Source of the DNA: Pseudomonas sp. PB106
GTDB lineage: Bacteria; Pseudomonadota; Gammaproteobacteria; Pseudomonadales; Pseudomonadaceae
Assembly: GCF_009764645.1 (NCBI RefSeq)
Contig: NZ_RWIM01000070.1
Location: 1 to 64,000, forward strand
Length of the DNA stretch: 64,000 bases
Direction of reading: 5' to 3'
A program made the position numbers and the translations under genes. The notes under the pieces are model-generated. The model had not been told where the DNA came from, made no database searches, and saw only the letters and a list, made by a program, of their open reading frames with translations. Numbering within the stretch: the stretch's first letter is position 1; the number at the start of each line of letters is the position of its first letter. Below, piece after piece: positions 8,365 through 17,265 of this stretch.

Positions 8365-8394
8365 AAATTAGCCTGAGGGCGGCGCGCAAGTCAA
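8365..8394 (-). promoter_or_regulatory. Sigma-70 promoter for the ilvA leader
   Basis: On the minus strand TTGACT (8394-8389) and TAATTT (8370-8365) are separated by 18 bases, close to the -35/-10 consensus. Initiation would fall a few bases before the leader ATG at 8357. The divergent DUF2834 gene starts about 60 bases away. Confidence 0.55.
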
Positions 8395-8457
8395 TGGTCA
8401 ATTTCGCTCGACGGCTGTAGGCTGGCGATTCTGCTCATCACTTCAAGGAAGGAATGC

Positions 8458-8793
8458 ATGATGTCTGTAGCCCTGCCTCTTACTGCACTGCTTGGTTTTA
8501 CCGGTTACACGGTTTCAGTGATGCTCCAGGCTGAACAATCGTTGATTGATTTTGGCATCAGCCTGATGTCCCGCCCGGATACGGCACAGGTGGTGATCGA
8601 CTTGTATCTGTTGGCGACTCTGGCTGGAGTGTGGATGGTCAAGGATGCGCGTTCTCGCGGGCAGACGGTTTGGTCGGTAGTGCCTTATTTGTTGCTGACG
8701 GCGGTTTTTGTGTCGATTGGGCCGTTGTTGTATCTGGTGGTGCGCGGGGTTCGGGAGCGTCGCAAAGAGACGAATGTGGCTCAAGTGGAGTGA
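8458..8793 (+). CDS. DUF2834 domain membrane protein
   Basis: This 111-residue protein has three membrane segments, about residues 5-23, 43-61 and 72-95. The arrangement with a conserved central [23 protein letters not shown] and a final [12 protein letters not shown] matches DUF2834. An AAGGAAGG ribosome site lies five bases before the start. It is divergent from the ilvA leader. The role is unknown. Confidence 0.75.
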   Translation: MMSVALPLTALLGFTGYTVSVMLQAEQSLIDFGISLMSRPDTAQVVIDLYLLATLAGVWMVKDARSRGQTVWSVVPYLLLTAVFVSIGPLLYLVVRGVRERRKETNVAQVE

Positions 8794-8800
8794 TTGACTG

Positions 8801-8868
8801 CAAGCCAGCTCCCACAGGGTTCTCGACTTGGCGACGATGCCAAAGTAAATCCGAGCGCCCTGTGGGAA
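8801..8868. repeat. Degenerate REP-like inverted repeat
   Basis: GCAAGCCAGCTCCCACAGGG begins this stretch and is the same unit as one arm of the repeat pair at 22600-22689. The second arm has decayed to CCCTGTGGGA near 8858-8868. It sits between the DUF2834 gene and the convergent sugar dehydrogenase gene. Confidence 0.6.
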
Positions 8869-8872
8869 ATGA

Positions 8873-10018
8873 TTACTTCAGGCCCAGTTTGTACAGTGAG
8901 CCCTTTTCTTCGTCCGTCAGCACATACAGATAACCATCCGGCCCTTGCCGAACATCTCTTATCCGCTGCTTCAGTTCGCCAAGCAAACGCTCCTCATGCA
9001 CGACCTTGTCGCCATCGAATTGCAGGCGGATCAATTCCTGCGTGACCAAGGCGCCGATAAACACGTTGTGCTGCCATGGCTTGAAGCGATCGCCATCGTA
9101 GAACGCCATGCCCGTGACTCCGGGTGATTTCTCCCAGACATGATGCGGGCTGACGGTGCCTTCAACGGTTTTGCCCTTGGCTTCCGGAATGGCCAGCATC
9201 GAGTAGTTGATGCCATGGGTCGCTAGCGGCCAGCCGTAATTCTTGCCACGCTCAACGATATTCACTTCGTCGCCACCACGGGGCCCGTGCTCGTTCTCCC
9301 ATAGCGTGCCGGTCCACGGATTCAGGGCGGCGCCCTGCGGGTTGCGATGGCCGTAGGACCAAATCTCCGGACGGACACCGGACTGGCCGACAAAGGGGTT
9401 GTCGTCCGGCACTTTGCCGTCAGGGTAGATGCGCACGACTTTGCCTTGCAGCTTGTCGAGATCCTGCGCGGTGGGCCGGTCGTTGTTTTCGCCAAGGGTG
9501 ATGAACAGATAACCGTCACGATCGAACACCAGACGTGAGCCAAAGTGATTGCCGACCGAAAGCTTCGGCTCCTGACGGAAAATCACTTTGAAGTCCTTGA
9601 GTGTCTTTAGGTCATCCGACAGTCGCCCTCGTCCCACCGCCGTGCCGGCCTTGTCGCCGGCACCGCCGCTCTCGGCGTAAGACAAGTACACCAGCCGATC
9701 CTGCTTGAAGTCCGGCGACAGCGCCACATCGAGCAAGCCGCCCTGCCCCTTGGCCCAGACCTGCGGAACCCCCGTGATCGGCGCGGATAACTTGCCATCG
9801 ACACCGACAACCCGAAGATTGCCGGGGCGCTCGGTCACCAGCATGCCTTGGCGATCCGGCAGAAACGCCAGCGCCCAAGGATGCTCGAGCCCTTGAGTGA
9901 TGGTGGTGACTTCAAGGGTGCCCTGTTCGCTTTGAAGTTCTTTGGGGGCTGCGGCAAATGCCGGCACGCTGATCAACGCGCCCGCACACAGGCTGGCTAG
10001 AAGGGTTTTACGCAACAT
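8873..10018 (-). CDS. PQQ-dependent aldose sugar dehydrogenase (YliI/Asd type)
   Basis: The 381-residue product has a signal peptide (residues 1-23, ending AFAAA) and a six-bladed beta-propeller typical of soluble quinoprotein glucose/sorbosone dehydrogenases. Signature segments include LEHPWALAFLPD, GGLLDVALSPDF, HFGSRLVFDRDGYLFITLGE, GHRNPQG and ENEHGPRGGDEVN. It would oxidise aldose sugars in the periplasm with PQQ and calcium and feed electrons to the respiratory chain. Its own acceptor is not encoded nearby. The ribosome site is AAGGAATC. It is about 50 bases downstream of a small secreted-protein gene on the same strand. Confidence 0.92.
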   Translation of the reverse strand: MLRKTLLASLCAGALISVPAFAAAPKELQSEQGTLEVTTITQGLEHPWALAFLPDRQGMLVTERPGNLRVVGVDGKLSAPITGVPQVWAKGQGGLLDVALSPDFKQDRLVYLSYAESGGAGDKAGTAVGRGRLSDDLKTLKDFKVIFRQEPKLSVGNHFGSRLVFDRDGYLFITLGENNDRPTAQDLDKLQGKVVRIYPDGKVPDDNPFVGQSGVRPEIWSYGHRNPQGAALNPWTGTLWENEHGPRGGDEVNIVERGKNYGWPLATHGINYSMLAIPEAKGKTVEGTVSPHHVWEKSPGVTGMAFYDGDRFKPWQHNVFIGALVTQELIRLQFDGDKVVHEERLLGELKQRIRDVRQGPDGYLYVLTDEEKGSLYKLGLK

Positions 10019-10069
10019 TCACGATTCCTTTTGTTCGTTTCAAAGACTGGCAGGCTTGACTCCTGCCGT

Positions 10070-10405
10070 TCAACGGGTCGTACCGGTGCTTCGCGAAGGT
10101 GGGTTGGGAATGAAGGTCGGCGGTGTACTCGGCACCGAACGGATTGGCTGACCATTGCCAATGCCACGGTTTTCGACCGTGGGCTGACGTGGCGTCGGCA
10201 CGGTGTTCGGAGCGCGCATGGGCGGAGTGCTGGGCTGAGTGCCCTGCATGCTGTTGGGGTTGGCCCGGCGGATCGGGCTGTTGTAAGGATTGTTGTTGGT
10301 GCCGGACGGACTTTGTGCGAGCAACAGCGTTGCAGTCGGCTCGTCCGCGTGAGCCCAGCCCGCTCCGAAGCTCAGGAAAGCGATGACCCACAGAATTCGT
10401 TTCAT
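10070..10405 (-). CDS. Secreted proline/asparagine-rich small protein
   Basis: This 111-residue product has a signal peptide (MKRILWVIAFLSFGAGWAHA). The mature chain has low complexity, rich in Pro, Asn, Thr and Arg (NNNPYNSPIRRANPNSMQG, PSTPPMRAPN). No known domain is visible and it is probably disordered. A GAGAGG-like ribosome site precedes the ATG. It may be co-transcribed with the sugar dehydrogenase just downstream. It resembles Pseudomonas hypothetical proteins, without a known role. Confidence 0.7.
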   Translation of the reverse strand: MKRILWVIAFLSFGAGWAHADEPTATLLLAQSPSGTNNNPYNSPIRRANPNSMQGTQPSTPPMRAPNTVPTPRQPTVENRGIGNGQPIRSVPSTPPTFIPNPPSRSTGTTR

Positions 10406-10594
10406 GGAGCGGCCTCTCGATGCGCCAAGGATGGAGCCTTCGAGTCCACGCTACGCCGAGGGTTCGGATTTGTTAAGTCACAGCGCTTAAACAACATGTA
10501 ACACGACTTGACTGAGTCACCAGCAGCCGCCGCAATCCCTGGAAACTTTCGCGCTGCGCCACAGGTCACCTGATCATCACTCGGAGAACTCACC

Positions 10595-11461
10595 ATGGCT
10601 CGGGCAATCTGGAAAGGCGCGATCAGTTTCGGACTGGTACACATCCCCGTCGCGCTGGTCTCAGCGACTTCGTCGCAAGGCGTAGATTTCGACTGGCTCG
10701 ACAGTCGCAGCATGGATCCGGTGGGCTATAAACGCGTAAACAAGGTGACCGGCAAGGAAGTCACCAAGGAAAATATCGTCAAAGGTGTGGCCTATGAAAA
10801 GGGCCGCTATGTGGTGCTCAGTGAAGAGGAAATCCGCTCGGCGCACCCGGTTTCAACGCAAACCATCGACATCTTTTCTTTCGTTGATGCCGAACAGATT
10901 CCCCTGCAGAACATTGATACGCCGTATTACCTGGCGCCCGACAAGCGTGGCGGTAAGGTCTATGCGTTGCTGCGCGAGACTCTGAGCAAAACCAACAAGG
11001 TCGCCCTCGCCCGCGTGGTCTTGCATACGCGGCAATACCTGGCGGCGTTGATGCCGTTGGAGTCGGCGCTGGTGTTGGTGAAGCTACGCTGGCCGCAGGA
11101 GGTTCGCAGCCTCGATCAACTCGAATTGGGCAGTGAAGTGACCGAGCCGAAATTGGCCAAAGGTGAGCTGGACATGGCCAAGCGGCTGGTACAGGACATG
11201 AGCGCGGACTGGAAGCCCGAGGATTACAACGACGAGTTTGAAGACAAGATCATGGCGCTGGTCGAGAAGAAGGCCCATGAAGGCAAGATTGAGGACGTCG
11301 AGACGGTGGGTGGAGAGGAAGAACGGAAATCGGCTGATGTGATCGATTTGACCGAACTGCTTAAACGCAGTCTGGGTGGGAAAGCGCCGGCTAAGCCGAA
11401 AGCGAAGGCCGAGAAACCGGCGAAAGCTGCGCCGGCGAAGAAGGCGAAGAAAGCGTCCTGA
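10595..11461 (+). CDS. ku: DNA end-binding protein Ku
   Basis: This 288-residue bacterial Ku starts MARAIWKGAISFGLVHIPV, the invariant N-terminus of the family. The ring-forming core contains GYKRVNKVTGKEV, KGRYVVLSEEE and YYLAPDKRGGKVYALL. The last 30 residues are a Lys/Ala/Pro tail (KAPAKPKAKAEKPAKAA), which in bacterial Ku proteins modulates DNA threading and binding. Ku homodimers hold broken ends for LigD in non-homologous end joining. No ligD lies in this window, so the partner must be elsewhere. The ribosome site is GGAGAA. Confidence 0.96.
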   Translation: MARAIWKGAISFGLVHIPVALVSATSSQGVDFDWLDSRSMDPVGYKRVNKVTGKEVTKENIVKGVAYEKGRYVVLSEEEIRSAHPVSTQTIDIFSFVDAEQIPLQNIDTPYYLAPDKRGGKVYALLRETLSKTNKVALARVVLHTRQYLAALMPLESALVLVKLRWPQEVRSLDQLELGSEVTEPKLAKGELDMAKRLVQDMSADWKPEDYNDEFEDKIMALVEKKAHEGKIEDVETVGGEEERKSADVIDLTELLKRSLGGKAPAKPKAKAEKPAKAAPAKKAKKAS

Positions 11462-11482
11462 GGTTTCGTGGTTCGTTTTAAG

Positions 11483-11558
11483 GGCCCTTCGCGAGCAAGC
11501 TCGCTCCCACAGGATCTCGGTTGAAGCTACTGTGGGAGCGAGCTTGCTCGCGAAGGCC
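11483..11558. repeat. REP-type inverted repeat pair (GCGAGCAAGCTCGCTCCCACA class)
   Basis: Two copies of the unit face each other around a 19-base spacer, so the transcript folds into a long hairpin. The left arm reads TTCGCGAGCAAGCTCGCTCC and the right arm is its complement. It lies between the convergent ku and lpxO genes and may act as a bidirectional terminator or mRNA stabiliser. One arm recurs at 47158-47232. Confidence 0.9.
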
Positions 11559-11579
11559 TAACACCAGGCGCCGCAAAAA

Positions 11580-12479
11580 TCAGATCAGAATGAAGATCGC
11601 CAACAAACCACCAAAGATCGCCCACTTCTCCATGTAGTACAGCTTGCGATTGCGCTTTTTCAGCTCTTTGCCGCGCAGACGAATCTTGTAGATCCTGGTA
11701 AACAAACGGTTGATTCCACCCGTTTTATCCCCCGCATCGTTTGGCGCACCTGCCGCTGACATCACGGTACGGCTGAACCAGCTGTTGAACGCCGCCGCCC
11801 AGCGATACTTCATCGGACGCTCAATGTCACAGAACAGGATGATGCGGTTTTTGTCGGTAGTGTTTTCCGCGTAATGAATGAACGTCTCGTCGAACATCAC
11901 CGCTTCACCGTCGCGCCAGTGATAATTCTCGCCGTCAACGTTGATGTAGCAACCGGCATCGTTCGGCGTTTCCAGGCCAAGGTGATAGCGGTAGGAACCG
12001 GCGTACGGATCGCGATGGCGCACCAGTTTCGACCCCGGCGGCAACTCGGCGAACATTGCCGCTTTGATGGAGCCGATGCTCTGCACCAGTTCGGTGGTGC
12101 GCGGGCACAGTTTCATCGCCGACGGGTGGCTGTCGCCGTACCACTTCAGGTAAAAGCGTTTCCAGCCGGTTTTGAAGAAGGAATTGAAGCCGACATCGTC
12201 ATACTGGTTCGAGCGTTTGATCTCACCGGCACGCAGCAGATTCTGGCCTTCTTCGCGGATCTCCTGCCAATGCGCCTGCAACGGGCTCAGATCAGGAAAT
12301 TCCGCTGGATCGAGAAACGGCTTGTTGGGCTTTTTCGAAAACAGATAAAGGAAGCAGTTGATCGGCGCGAGAAACGTCGAGTGATCGCTGAGTTGCCGAC
12401 CCAGTTTGTGACGCACACGGCCACGAAGATGAACGTATGCAATCGAAATGACATAAATAGCAGCAATGATGAGTTTCAC
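11580..12479 (-). CDS. lpxO: Lipid A 2-hydroxylase LpxO (aspartyl/asparaginyl beta-hydroxylase family)
   Basis: The roughly 299-residue membrane-anchored iron/2-oxoglutarate dioxygenase adds a hydroxyl to the secondary acyl chain of lipid A. An N-terminal membrane helix (KLIIAAIYVISIAYVHLRG) precedes the catalytic jelly roll. The iron site is the HRD of LVRHRDPYAG and the His of FIHYAENTTDKNRIILF; the arginine that follows fits 2-oxoglutarate binding. A C-terminal hydrophobic segment (FGGLLAIFILI) ends the protein. I chose GTG 12479 because related LpxO proteins start at MKLIIAA; a GTG at 12491 is also possible. Neither has a strong ribosome site. Confidence 0.9.
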   Translation of the reverse strand: MKLIIAAIYVISIAYVHLRGRVRHKLGRQLSDHSTFLAPINCFLYLFSKKPNKPFLDPAEFPDLSPLQAHWQEIREEGQNLLRAGEIKRSNQYDDVGFNSFFKTGWKRFYLKWYGDSHPSAMKLCPRTTELVQSIGSIKAAMFAELPPGSKLVRHRDPYAGSYRYHLGLETPNDAGCYINVDGENYHWRDGEAVMFDETFIHYAENTTDKNRIILFCDIERPMKYRWAAAFNSWFSRTVMSAAGAPNDAGDKTGGINRLFTRIYKIRLRGKELKKRNRKLYYMEKWAIFGGLLAIFILI

Positions 12480-12491
12480 GGAGATCGTCAC

Positions 12492-12857
12492 ACGTCAGAA
12501 ATGAACAAACTGCGCGCCGGGCGGCTCTAGCCCCGCGTCTTATGCAGCGGTCTGAATACAAATGGCACGTCCTTGAGCCCACGCCATTAGAGGGCGCTGA
12601 GTGAATGGATGGCATTTTAGCCACACTTTGTAACCGATAGTGAACCTTGATCTGTGAAAAACTGTCCCGCGTTTGCGCCAATCGGCATTCCAGGCGTCAT
12701 CACCCTATCGTTTAAAGAGCCAGACCAGTACAATCGCCGCCAAACTTTACGCGCCCCCCTTGGTTGATGACGGGTCTTTCCCGCTTCAGCGCACTTTGAC
12801 TCGGGCCAAGCGCTCCAGCCGCACCCTCGCTACTCGAATGCTTCGCAGGAAAAACTC
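12492..12857. other. Intergenic region between lpxO and ybiT, no gene seen
   Basis: This is a 366-base divergent intergenic region. I find no coding frame with a plausible start, no RNA gene and no REP element. It should contain the promoters of lpxO and of the ABC-F gene. I cannot name a PhoP-type or other operator from the sequence. Confidence 0.5.
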
Positions 12858-14444
12858 TTGATTTCTACAGCTAACATCACGATGCAGTTCGGCGCCAAGC
12901 CGCTCTTCGAAAACGTTTCGGTCAAATTTGGCGCGGGCAACCGCTACGGTCTGATTGGCGCCAACGGTTGCGGCAAGTCGACCTTCATGAAAATCCTCGG
13001 CGGTGATCTTGATCCGTCCGCTGGCCAGGTCATGCTCGAGCCGAACGTGCGTCTGGGTAAATTGCGCCAGGACCAGTTCGCCTACGAAGAATTCACCGTG
13101 ATCGATACCGTGATCATGGGTCACGAAGAGCTGTGGAAGGTCAAGGCCGAGCGCGATCGCATCTACTCGCTGCCGGAAATGTCTGAAGAAGACGGCATGG
13201 CCGTGGCCGAGCTGGAAACCGAATTCGCCGAAATGGACGGCTACACTGCCGAATCCCGTGCCGGCGAACTGTTGCTGGGTCTGGGTATTCCGCTGGAACA
13301 GCATTTCGGTCCGATGAGCGAAGTCTCGCCAGGCTGGAAACTGCGCGTGTTGCTGGCGCAGGCACTGTTCTCCGATCCAGAAGTGCTGTTGCTCGACGAA
13401 CCGACCAACCACCTGGACATCAACACCATTCGCTGGCTGGAAAACATCCTGACCCAGCGTAACAGCCTGATGATCATCATCTCTCACGACCGTCACTTCC
13501 TGAACAGCGTGTGCACGCACATGGCTGACCTGGATTACGGCGAGCTGCGCCTGTTCCCGGGCAACTACGACGAATACATGACCGTGGCGACCCAGTCCCG
13601 CGAGCAACTGCTGTCGGACAACGCCAAGAAGAAGGCGCAGATTTCCGAGCTGCAATCGTTCGTCAGCCGCTTCTCGGCCAACGCCTCGAAAGCCAAGCAG
13701 GCCACTTCCCGTGCCAAGGCGATCGACAAGATCCAGCTGGCCGAAGTCAAGCCTTCCAGCCGTGTCAGCCCGTTCATCCGCTTCGAGCAGAACAAAAAGC
13801 TGCACCGTCAGGCGGTCATGGTCGAGAAGATGGCCAAAGGTTTCGACGGCAAGCCACTGTTCAAGGACTTCAGCTTCCAGGTTGAAGCTGGCGAGCGCGT
13901 AGCGATCATCGGCCCGAACGGTATCGGCAAGACCACGCTGCTGCGCACCCTGGTCAATGAACTGACCCCGGATGCCGGTAGCGTCAAGTGGACCGATGCC
14001 GCGGAACTGGGCTACTACGCTCAGGACCACGCGCACGACTTCGAAGACGACGTCACTCTGTTCGACTGGATGGGTCAGTGGACTCAGGGCGAGCAGATGA
14101 TTCGCGGTACTTTGGGCCGCATGCTGTTCTCCAACGACGAAATCCTCAAGTCGGTCAAAGTGATCTCCGGTGGTGAGCAAGGCCGCATGCTGTTCGGCAA
14201 GCTGATCCTGCAAAAGCCGAACGTGCTGATCATGGACGAACCGACCAACCACTTGGACATGGAATCGATCGAGGCGCTGAACCTGGCGCTGGAAAACTAC
14301 CCGGGCACGCTGATTTTCGTCAGCCACGACCGTGAGTTCGTATCATCCCTGGCCACGCGCATCATCGAGCTGAGCCCGAATGGCGTGACCGACTTTAGCG
14401 GCACGTACGATGACTACCTGCGTAGTCAGGGCGTTGTGTTCTAA
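12858..14444 (+). CDS. ybiT: ABC-F family ATPase YbiT
   Basis: This 528-residue soluble protein has two ABC domains and no membrane segments. Domain 1 carries Walker [10 protein letters not shown] and Walker [12 protein letters not shown], with a variant signature EVSPGWKLR. The inter-domain linker (residues about 240-310) is charged and helical. Domain 2 carries [17 protein letters not shown] and [15 protein letters not shown] proteins act on the ribosome at the E site, and YbiT is one of the four E. coli paralogues. The start is TTG at 12858, seven bases after AGGAA; the reading from there ([11 protein letters not shown]) aligns with YbiT N-termini. Confidence 0.93.
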   Translation: MISTANITMQFGAKPLFENVSVKFGAGNRYGLIGANGCGKSTFMKILGGDLDPSAGQVMLEPNVRLGKLRQDQFAYEEFTVIDTVIMGHEELWKVKAERDRIYSLPEMSEEDGMAVAELETEFAEMDGYTAESRAGELLLGLGIPLEQHFGPMSEVSPGWKLRVLLAQALFSDPEVLLLDEPTNHLDINTIRWLENILTQRNSLMIIISHDRHFLNSVCTHMADLDYGELRLFPGNYDEYMTVATQSREQLLSDNAKKKAQISELQSFVSRFSANASKAKQATSRAKAIDKIQLAEVKPSSRVSPFIRFEQNKKLHRQAVMVEKMAKGFDGKPLFKDFSFQVEAGERVAIIGPNGIGKTTLLRTLVNELTPDAGSVKWTDAAELGYYAQDHAHDFEDDVTLFDWMGQWTQGEQMIRGTLGRMLFSNDEILKSVKVISGGEQGRMLFGKLILQKPNVLIMDEPTNHLDMESIEALNLALENYPGTLIFVSHDREFVSSLATRIIELSPNGVTDFSGTYDDYLRSQGVVF

Positions 14445-14461
14445 AACGCTGCTGCAATCTG

Positions 14462-14494
14462 AAAAGCCCTGTCCATGTGACGGGGCTTTTTGCA
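14462..14494 (+). terminator. Intrinsic terminator after ybiT
   Basis: AAAAGCCC pairs with GGGCTTTT across a short loop, followed by a T run. It lies about 20 bases past the ybiT stop codon. Confidence 0.85.
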
Positions 14495-14505
14495 TTCAGG
14501 ACGCT

Positions 14506-14613
14506 GATCGCTCCCACGCTCTGCGTGGGAATGCATCTTGTGACGCTCCGCGTCACACGAGCCGGACGCGGAGCGTCCGTGGCGGCGTTACCACGCAGAG
14601 CGTGGGAACGATC
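14506..14613. repeat. About 108-bp nested palindromic repeat
   Basis: The outer arms are TCCCACGCTCTGCGTGGGAA and its complement near the right end. The inner arms are ACGCTCCGCGT and ACGCGGAGCGT. The element occurs again at 45559-45664 with the same order of sub-palindromes. It has no coding potential and resembles the larger intergenic palindromes of P. fluorescens genomes. Confidence 0.9.
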
Positions 14614-14702
14614 AGTGAAGGAAAGTAGTTAGCCTGCTTTCTTTTATCCAACACCCAAGCCATGATGCGAACTCTCCCACCGCCGCCCGCGAACGAGTTC
14701 AC

Positions 14703-15890
14703 ATGTCTGCGCAGCAACTGCCACCGCAAAGCTCCATGGCGATCACCCTGCAGATCGTCTCCATCGTTTTCTATACCTTTATTGCCTTCCTCTGCATCGG
14801 CTTGCCGATTGCGGTGTTGCCGGGTTATGTCCACGAACAATTGGGCTTCAGCGCGATCATCGCGGGGCTGGTAATCGGCTCGCAGTACCTTGCGACCTTG
14901 CTCAGCCGGCCGATGGCTGGACGCATGTCCGACACTGTCGGGACCAAACGGGCGATCATTTATGGCTTGTGGGGCATTGTCTTCAGTGGGGCGCTGACGC
15001 TGCTATCGACGCTGTTGCAAAGCTTCCCGCTGGCCAGTCTGCTGATATTGATCGTCGGACGCTTGTTGCTCGGGGTCGCGCAGGGCTTGATCGGGGTCGG
15101 CACGATCAGTTGGTGCATGGGCCAGGTCGGTGTTGAACACACGGCGAAATCCATCGGCTGGAACGGCATCGCGTCTTACGGTGCGATTGCCATTGGCGCG
15201 CCGCTGGGTGTGGTGATGGTGGCTGATTACGGTTTTACCAGCCTCGGCATTACCCTGTCGGTGTTGGCGGCGGGCGCACTGCTGTTGATTCGTAACAAAC
15301 CTTCGGTGCCGGTGATTCGCGGCGAACGGCTACCGTTCTGGGCAGTGTTTGGCCGGATTGCACCTTATGGCGCCAGTCTGACCCTGGCCTCGATCGGCTA
15401 TGGAACGCTCACCACGTTCATCACCCTTTATTACCTCAATCGCGGCTGGACCGGTGCGGCTTATTGCCTGACCGTGTTCGGCGTGTGCTTCATCCTCTCG
15501 CGACTGCTGTTCATTTCGGCGATCAGTCGCTTTGGTGGTTTTCGCTCGGCGATTGCCTGCATGACCATCGAAACGGTCGGTCTGGTGCTGCTGTGGCTGG
15601 CACCCTCTACGGCCTTCGCCCTGATCGGCGCGGGGCTGGCCGGGTTTGGCCTGTCGCTGGTGTACCCGGCGCTTGGGGTCGAGGCGATCAAACAGGTGCC
15701 CAGTTCAAGTCGCGGATCAGGGTTAGGTGCGTATGCGGTGTTCTTTGATCTGGCGCTGGCGATTGCCGGGCCGTTGATGGGCGCGGTGGCGTTGAATCTG
15801 GGGTATGCGTGGATATTCTTCAGTGCGGCGTTGTTGTCGGTGATAGGATTGGGGTTGACCTTGATGCTGATGCGTCGGGCGAAGGATTGA
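14703..15890 (+). CDS. MFS transporter, YfcJ/YhhS (UPF0226) family
   Basis: This 395-residue protein has 12 predicted membrane helices. The signature loop between helices 2 and 3 reads SRPMAGRMSDTVGTKRAI, typical of major facilitator antiporters, and VGRLLLGVAQGLIGVGTISW follows in helix 4. The overall pattern matches the YfcJ/YhhS group of small-molecule exporters. The substrate cannot be read from the sequence. The gene stands alone with a repeat element on either side. Confidence 0.82.
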   Translation: MSAQQLPPQSSMAITLQIVSIVFYTFIAFLCIGLPIAVLPGYVHEQLGFSAIIAGLVIGSQYLATLLSRPMAGRMSDTVGTKRAIIYGLWGIVFSGALTLLSTLLQSFPLASLLILIVGRLLLGVAQGLIGVGTISWCMGQVGVEHTAKSIGWNGIASYGAIAIGAPLGVVMVADYGFTSLGITLSVLAAGALLLIRNKPSVPVIRGERLPFWAVFGRIAPYGASLTLASIGYGTLTTFITLYYLNRGWTGAAYCLTVFGVCFILSRLLFISAISRFGGFRSAIACMTIETVGLVLLWLAPSTAFALIGAGLAGFGLSLVYPALGVEAIKQVPSSSRGSGLGAYAVFFDLALAIAGPLMGAVALNLGYAWIFFSAALLSVIGLGLTLMLMRRAKD

Positions 15891-15900
15891 AAAAACAAGA

Positions 15901-15983
15901 TCAAAAGATCGCAGCCTTCGGCAGCTCCTACAGGATGTACGCCATTCCCATGTAGGAGCTGCCGAAGGCTGCTTTCTTTTGAT
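15901..15983. repeat. REP inverted pair (GATCGCAGCCTTCGGCAGCTCCTACA class)
   Basis: Two inverted arms of the unit CGCAGCCTTCGGCAGCTCCT flank a short spacer, between the convergent MFS and hydrolase genes. The same class occurs at 19282, 29193, 43695 and 50337 in this window. Confidence 0.92.
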
Positions 15984-15991
15984 CTATTGAT

Positions 15992-17029
15992 CTATTGATC
16001 GGCGGTTTGCATACCCGCACGCGTTGATTGGCCCAGCGCATGGGAGAAAAACCGACCGGCCTCGGAGATCAGGTTGCGGTGAATGTCCTCGCGATCAACC
16101 CCATCCGCGTCAGTGCATAGCGCGGGCATGGCGAGGATCTGTTCTTCATTGCACGGCGCCATGAACACGAAGTGCCCTGCCCCGGCCAGTAACTTGAAAT
16201 CCGGCGCGGTTGGCAGTTTGCGCGCCAGAGCCGCGGCGTTTTTATCGAACGCGACCAGTTTGTCGCCATCGCCGCTATAGAGCAGCACCGGCACGTGGAC
16301 GTCGGCCAAGGTATGCCGACCGAATTTCAGGCTCAACGGCGCCATCAACAACAGCGCATGAACTCGCGGATCGGCGACCGGTTGCAGATCGTCGCGATCA
16401 ACGATCAGTTCACCTTGGGTGTTGCAGGCGTCACGATCATCCGGGCGCTCCTGGCAATAACGACGCAGGCGATCCAGATCCGGTTGCGCACCGGAAAGAA
16501 TCAACGCGGTTTCGCCCCCCGCCGAATAACCGATCACACCGACCTGATTGGCGTTGACGTACGGCGCGAGCATGCGGTCGCCCAGGGTTGCGGTAATCGC
16601 TTCGGAAATCTGGATCGGCCGCCCGTAGAGGTTACTCAGGGTGCCCAATCGGCTGTGGTCTTTGGAGTTGTCGCCGGGATGAATCACCGCCACCACGACA
16701 AAACCCTTGCGCGCCAGCGAGGTTGCCAGATCGTGCAGGGCCAGCGGCGTGCCGGTGTTGCCGTGGGAGAGCATCAACATTGGAAAGCGGCCGATAGCGA
16801 CTTTGGTGTCTTCGCCGGCCTCGACTGAGTAGCCCTCAAGCAGGCTCATGTGCTCGCGGTCGCTGGAGGGATAGAACGCGATGGCGCGCATCGGTTGCAG
16901 GTCCAGCGGATCGAGGAAGGTCATCTCGTGATAACCGACGCTCCACACAGGATGCCGTCCAGGCGCCGCTTGCACTGAATTCAGGCTGCCGAGCAGGCAA
17001 ATCAGTAACGTTGCACAAAGACGCATCAT
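15992..17029 (-). CDS. Exported alpha/beta hydrolase, dienelactone-hydrolase-like
   Basis: The 345-residue product starts at ATG 17029, seven bases after GGTGGAG; the frame runs further upstream but without a ribosome site. A signal peptide (MMRLCATLLICLLGSLNSVQA) precedes an alpha/beta hydrolase fold. The nucleophile elbow is GYSAGGE, the oxyanion strand is MLMLSHGNTGTP, a likely acid is in LLYSGDGDKLV, and the catalytic His is in AGAGHFVFMAPC. Several cysteines in the C-terminal third (YCQERPDDRDACN, APCNEEQ, ALCTDADG) suggest disulfides in the periplasm. The substrate is unknown; the family includes esterases and platelet-activating-factor acetylhydrolase-like enzymes. Confidence 0.82.
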   Translation of the reverse strand: MMRLCATLLICLLGSLNSVQAAPGRHPVWSVGYHEMTFLDPLDLQPMRAIAFYPSSDREHMSLLEGYSVEAGEDTKVAIGRFPMLMLSHGNTGTPLALHDLATSLARKGFVVVAVIHPGDNSKDHSRLGTLSNLYGRPIQISEAITATLGDRMLAPYVNANQVGVIGYSAGGETALILSGAQPDLDRLRRYCQERPDDRDACNTQGELIVDRDDLQPVADPRVHALLLMAPLSLKFGRHTLADVHVPVLLYSGDGDKLVAFDKNAAALARKLPTAPDFKLLAGAGHFVFMAPCNEEQILAMPALCTDADGVDREDIHRNLISEAGRFFSHALGQSTRAGMQTADQ

Positions 17030-17178
17030 GGGATGCTCCACCCTGTTGTTACTCAATCGAAAGATCCGTTGCATGACGGGCCTGAAATGCCGGGGATTCG
17101 GCGTTTCGGTACGACAATGCATTCAGACGCTGATTGTGTGACTGCATAACCCGGGCCAGATTATGTAACAGCTGGAAA

Positions 17179-17226
17179 CAAAAAACTCCGTATTTGGCCC
17201 TTGCGGAACCAGAATACAGAGTTTTT
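17179..17226. terminator. Bidirectional terminator after azoR
   Basis: AAAAACTCCGTATT and AATACAGAGTTTTT form an inverted repeat with one mismatch, flanked by A and T runs. It lies about 40 bases past the azoR stop, in the 236-base stretch (17030-17265) between azoR and the divergent-side start of the hydrolase gene. Confidence 0.7.
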
Positions 17227-17265
17227 CGGGTGTTACCTGAACATCAGCTGTTGTTTACGCAAGCC

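Noticed and set aside
12786..14327. Long minus-strand open frame opposite ybiT
   Set aside because: The plus strand encodes a clear ABC-F ATPase; the antisense frame is a by-product of high-GC codon use and matches no family.
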